DNA from: Cristatella mucedo
Taxonomy: Eukaryota > Bryozoa > Phylactolaemata > Cristatellidae
NCBI GenBank assembly: GCA_009760855.2
Contig: WPIO01000010.1
Span: 822,501-886,500, forward strand
Reading direction: 5' to 3'
Length of the DNA stretch: 64,000 bases
The notes under the pieces are model-generated. The model was not told the origin of the DNA. It made no database searches and saw only the letters and a list, made by a program, of their open reading frames with translations. This document shows, one piece after another, positions 60,241 to 64,000 of the stretch; position 1 is the stretch's first letter; each line of letters starts with the position of its first letter. The translations under genes and the position numbers were made by a program.

Positions 60241-61090
60241 ATTAAGAGATGAATTGAAAACGCAGATGTAAGAATTAGTATTCTGTGTAACGAACTAGTT
60301 TGTTATCTTCTGTCAATGTGTATGTGAAATCTGATCGCGCAAATTCTAAATGTAGTTTTATTGCTACCATATCTCTTTTTGTAGCAACATCTTCTGCAGA
60401 GTTAAAGTAACCTAAAAGATAATTATTATTATCTATTTTTATTTGTGCTCTCTACTTGTTTTTTAACTTCTGCCAAGATACACCAATAAGATTCGATGTG
60501 TTATTTTTTCCTATTCCTTTATTTCTATTATTCTCTGAACATGTAGCCTCACGTAAATTACTGAAAATATTGTTTAACTTATTGATTGTTGTCTTTGTGG
60601 TCCAACTCTTGCACAGGGAACTGCTCAGTCACAGTCAACCAAGCGAGGCGATGGGAAGAATCTAACTTTCAATCAGTGCAAATTCGGTTATACCCACCAT
60701 TGTTAATTGCTCCAGCCTCACTACCAAAAGTTGCCCTTCCCCTATTGATCTCCCAGAAAAATTTTCCTGTCTGATTCGTACTGAAGGAGCTCCAAAACTC
60801 GATTTCTAAAAATAGTAACTTCACCCTGATTCAGTTTTTAGTATATAATAGTTTATTTGTCTTTAAATAAAAAATCAATTAGTAAAGACATGGAATATAA
60901 TGAGGTAAAACTAAATCTATCAAATCATCAAGTAAATAAAATTCACAAGTCAGATTAACCCTATCTCAATTAGACTGAAAAAAGAAGATTTATCAGGAAC
61001 TACCACTACTATCTTTATAACAAAAACATGACTTGCTAGAATTGAAAAATACAAATCAAAAGGACTTGGTCTACAATTGAATCTAAGTCT
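60240..61090. other. Polinton fossil: no recognised gene
   Basis: AT-rich sequence with short frames only. About 60.59-60.78 kb is less AT-rich than its surroundings and might be foreign. Confidence 0.3.
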
Positions 61091-61665
61091 AAAACAATTG
61101 AAAAAAATAGTAAACGTGGATCTGGAATTGTAGATCTTATGAATAAACTATCTGGTGGAAGAGAACTTCACATGAAATTATCACCAGGAGTTAAATCAGA
61201 GAATTTTCCTGGTGGATCATTTCACAACACAGGTAGATATAGTTATGCGGGTCCAGGTACTAGATTCAAAGAACGAATGAAACAAGGCTATCAGGGGGTC
61301 AACGACTTAGATAATAAAGCACTCATCCATAATCATACGTATACTGAAACAGGAAGTATGCCTGAGTCACAAAGAACAGAAATCCGTAACTTGTCTGACT
61401 TAGTTCTTGCTGAGTCTGCTGCACGTATTACACTTGATTCAAGACAACCTGCTTACGTTCGTGAAGATGCGAAAACAGTTGCAGCAGTGATGGCAGCGAA
61501 AGCAAAACTTGGTATAGGAATTGGTGGAGCTCTAAATGATTCATTTGCTACAGATTTTCTAAAAGATAAAATAAGTAATCCTGCTAGTCTAAATAAGATA
61601 AAACATTACGCTCTCGGAATAGTTTACAGAAAGCTTAATATAACTCAAAAAAGGATCTAAAAAAT
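61090..61665 (+). pseudogene. Polinton fossil: PLA2-like (parvovirus VP1-type) domain protein
   Basis: A reading of about 170 aa contains YSYAGPGTRFKERM, then LDNKALIHNHTYTE and a following helix. The order GPGT, a spacer, N-x-LD-x-x-A-x-x-H-x-x-x-Y resembles the calcium loop and helix of parvovirus-type phospholipase A2 domains, also reported from Polinton/adintovirus-type elements. Such domains help virions leave the endosome. This is a pattern match by eye. Confidence 0.55.
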
Positions 61666-61699
61666 TTACACTACACTAATATTTTTATTTTACTTGTCT

Positions 61700-61990
61700 T
61701 TTACTTGTATATTTATTTAAAATTCTGATGGATTAAAACTAAATCTCTTTGCTAAACTATAAATTTTAACTTGGTCTATTTCAAGTCTAATGTTTAATCT
61801 TGGTTCGGAGTTGTAATAATCTTTTGAGATATAGCTTCCATCAAGAATTCCATTTATGTAAAAATCATTGCCTAGTTTTTGAATGACATCTGCAGGACTA
61901 CTTAATTTTAAGTTGTTTATTTTTCTCATCAATGAGAATACTTGGTTTGCTACCAAAATCAAATCAAACTCCAATTGTTGATCTATGACT
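61700..61990 (-). pseudogene. Polinton fossil: small unknown gene
   Basis: Reading MEFDLILVANQVFSLMRKIN...; no family recognised. Confidence 0.35.
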
Positions 61991-62279
61991 CAAATCATAT
62001 CCCTTAAAGTCAAGTTATTCACTTGATCGCTCTACAATATTTTGAAGAAAAGGAAGCATTTCTTGTTTAATGTAAATCCATGCACTTAAATAAGGTTTTG
62101 AATCTTTTGAAATCTTTTCTTCAACATGGACGTGCGCCGGTTTTCCTTTTGGGATAATAACAGCAGAATTTTTGAGAACAACAAATATTTATTTTCTTGA
62201 TTTTCCATTCTATATAGTGAAGAAATGTTTGCTTAATTTAAATTAACAATTGCATAACCATACCAAAATCAGTCACTTC

Positions 62280-62640
62280 CATTATTTAAAAAATATTAAA
62301 CACCTCTTTCCACAATCAGTCTGTTTATAATCTTGTAGTTGAAAAGTTTGAAAACTTGGCATAACACCAAAATAATCAATTACTTTTGGCATTGGTGGTG
62401 CACCAAATGAATCAAAGTAAAAACAGGAGTCTCCTACTTTTTTAAGTGCTACCCAGTGATATATTGCTTGGTCTGATTTACCAGTGTTCCAAATAAGACA
62501 CTCTTTTTGTTTTTTGTTTTATAGATTTTAATTCATCTCTAGCAAATACACCAGGAATTTTTTTATATTTAATTCTTATACATAATCGTTTATTTCTAAA
62601 TCAGTCAGTGGAGTACTTTTTTTTTATCTTTTTTTAAACT
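62280..62640 (-). pseudogene. Polinton adenain-like cysteine protease, broken
   Basis: On the minus strand: IPGVFARDEL (about 62.55 kb), HWVALKKVGDSCFYFDSFGA (about 62.43 kb) and a TDCGKRC motif (about 62.31 kb). His, the FDSFG block and Cys are the hallmark order of the Polinton/adenovirus maturation protease, which cuts capsid precursor proteins. Confidence 0.85.
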
Positions 62641-62965
62641 GTCGAGATTTTTCTTAGTTCAGAAAGTATTTGTTCTTTTTTAGTTGCAGCACCATATTTC
62701 TTTCCATGAGCTAAAACTCCAGCTCCTGTGCTTTCGCTAACACTTGCACCTAACTTTTTTCCGTGACTCAAAACTCCTTCTCCAATGCTTTGTCCAGTAC
62801 TTTAAGATACTCTTCTAAGTTTAGCAAACTTGGACTTTTTGCTCGTAGAGTAGCACAAATTGCTTTAATCATTCATCTGGGTCCTTTTGTGCTATCTACT
62901 TCAACATACTCCCCATGAATACTGTCTGCTGGTTTTTTACATTTCAAGCAGTAAATTTTCATTTC
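62640..62965 (-). pseudogene. Polinton fossil: small cysteine-rich protein remains
   Basis: Starts MKIYCLKCKKPADSIHGEYV and continues with a KGPR block. Small C-x2-C proteins of the YCVKC...GTCPVCG type are common in Polintons and related viruses. Basic, Ser/Gly/Leu-rich remains follow. Broken. Confidence 0.5.
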
Positions 62966-62994
62966 TATAAATATAAAAACGTTTTTTAGTATAG

Positions 62995-63650
62995 AAAATG
63001 ACTATTAGAGTAAGGGCATTTAATTTTGGACAAGATGTTGATACTGGTCATAAAGAACCTCTACCAAATGTACTAATTAAAGCACTAGTACTTGGTCCTA
63101 GTGGTTCATGAAAAGTTTAGTTGATTATGAATTGGGTATTCTATGTAATGGTTAATTATGGCACTTGTACTATTATTGCCTCAAGTTTAGATCAAAAGTT
63201 ATATCGTGGACTCATGTCAATGACAAACGAGAATAATGCTTACTCCTTGGTAAGCGGGATTGATGATTTGCCAGAAGTAGCTTCATATTAGAATTGTAAG
63301 AATGTAGTTGTACTTGATGATTTAGCGGCAGAAGACAAACTAAAATAATAGACTATTTCACACAAGGAAGACATACAGGATTAAATACTTTCCATCTTGC
63401 TCAAGGATTTACAAACATTCCAAGGAAAGAAATTAGAAACAATGTAAATATAATAGTATTATTTAAGCCAACCACCACTAATATTGAGTATATTCGTGAT
63501 GCATGCACTGAGGATATTAATAAGAAACAGTTTAGAGATCGGGTTGACTCTTGCACAAGAAATAGTTTTAGATATTGTGGAATAGACTTAACTAAAACTG
63601 AATCTGAAGGTAGATTTTGGTCTGTTGATTCAGCAGGAAAGTAATTAATA
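62995..63650 (+). pseudogene. Polinton packaging ATPase (A32/FtsK-HerA type), broken
   Basis: Starts about 63.0 kb. Visible are a P-loop region (LVLGPSGS), a Walker B-like block (NVVVLDDLAAE) and the downstream HTGLNTFHLAQGFTNIPRKE and NNVNIIVLFKPTTTNIEYIR blocks with the usual order of Polinton ATPases, which pump DNA into capsids. Confidence 0.85.
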
Positions 63651-63659
63651 ACTATTTTT

Positions 63660-64000
63660 AATTCTTAATAGATATAGCAAAATGATTAAAAGAAAAATTT
63701 ACTCAAGCAAGAAACCTTACAAAGCAAGTGTTCAATAAGCACTTGATTATGAAGCTGCACTGCAAAATCTTAAAGATTTAAGAGATGCAATTATCTTACA
63801 AAAAGACCATGAGATACAAAGGTTAGAATCAGCAATGTCTGTAAGAGATACGTTTGAGCATAGATTAAACTAGCAAGCACTAAAAAAATCAACTGATAAC
63901 TCAGGAAATGTTGTTACTGAAAAACTTGAAAGAGTTAGACCAAAACTTGCGATTCAAATCGAGAACAGAGAAAAATTACAGAATGCGTTGGAATATAAAT
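63660..64000 (+). pseudogene. Polinton fossil: lysine-rich helical protein, cut by window end
   Basis: Reading MIKRKIYSSKKPYKAS... with charged helical stretches (QKDHEIQRLESAMSVRDTFE). Family not recognised; a virion protein downstream of the ATPase is plausible. Confidence 0.35.

Larger units (their letters stand above)
48210..64000 (+). mobile_element. Polinton/Maverick-type element, broken fossil, right end outside window
   Basis: An AT-rich block of at least 15.8 kb with remains of protein-primed DNA polymerase B, adenain-like protease, A32/FtsK-type packaging ATPase, PLA2-like domain protein, fibre-like protein and several unknown genes on both strands. The polymerase lies at the left end, as is usual for Polintons, so the integrase would be expected at the right end beyond the window. 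Terminal repeats and target duplication could not be identified. The element is broken, with more than twenty breaks, and carries two LINE insertions (about 48.9-49.8 and 53.6-54.6 kb). Age: old enough for wide decay, yet protein motifs remain easy to read. Confidence 0.85.

Overview
The window is animal (metazoan) nuclear DNA. The evidence is spliced genes with GT-AG introns, a delta-COP gene, two claudin-like genes, tRNA-derived SINEs, many truncated LINEs, a Tigger-type DNA transposon and, on the right, a Polinton-type element. The repeat style suggests an invertebrate, but I cannot place it to phylum from sequence alone.

Left part (1-6.4 kb): the last four coding exons of the coatomer delta subunit gene (ARCN1, + strand) end at 3407. 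A LINE relic sits in its second visible intron. Downstream lies gene-poor DNA containing a diverged 0.48 kb direct duplication.

Middle (6.4-42.5 kb): two claudin/PMP22-like four-helix membrane protein genes face each other. The first is on + (exons 7047-7347, 14479-14619, 21593-21870; 239 aa). The second is on - (exons 40398-40149, 39433-39302, 33007-32811; 192 aa). Both have three coding exons and the same two phase-1 intron positions, so they look like an inverted duplicate pair. Between them is a single-exon, CpG-rich coiled-coil gene (25838-26875) with a TATA box, followed by a decayed partial copy of itself at about 28.9-29.5 kb. Introns and spacers are filled with two LINE families (A, with an ACATT-type tail; B, with an ATT tail), two tRNA-SINE families, a Tigger-like transposon, a possible hAT end and several minisatellites, including a very regular 15-bp array of about 34 units. 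A GC-rich CpG-island-like zone covers about 38.6-42.5 kb, over the start of the second claudin-like gene.

Right part (42.5-48.2 kb): intergenic repeats, including a 12-bp minisatellite and a further LINE B copy, then a 126-nt imperfect palindrome just before a sharp fall in GC content.

Far right (about 48.2 kb to the window edge): a broken Polinton/Maverick-type fossil, AT-rich and cut by the window end. It holds remains of a protein-primed family B DNA polymerase, an adenain-like cysteine protease, a packaging ATPase, a PLA2-like (parvovirus VP1-type) domain, a phage-fibre-like repeat protein, a small cysteine-rich protein and several unknown genes. Two LINEs have inserted into it. No integrase or recognisable major capsid gene was found inside the window.

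The main biological themes are a claudin-like paralogue pair, a SINE family whose 3' tail matches the local LINE B tail and so probably depends on it, and a Polinton fossil with an unusual set of accessory genes.
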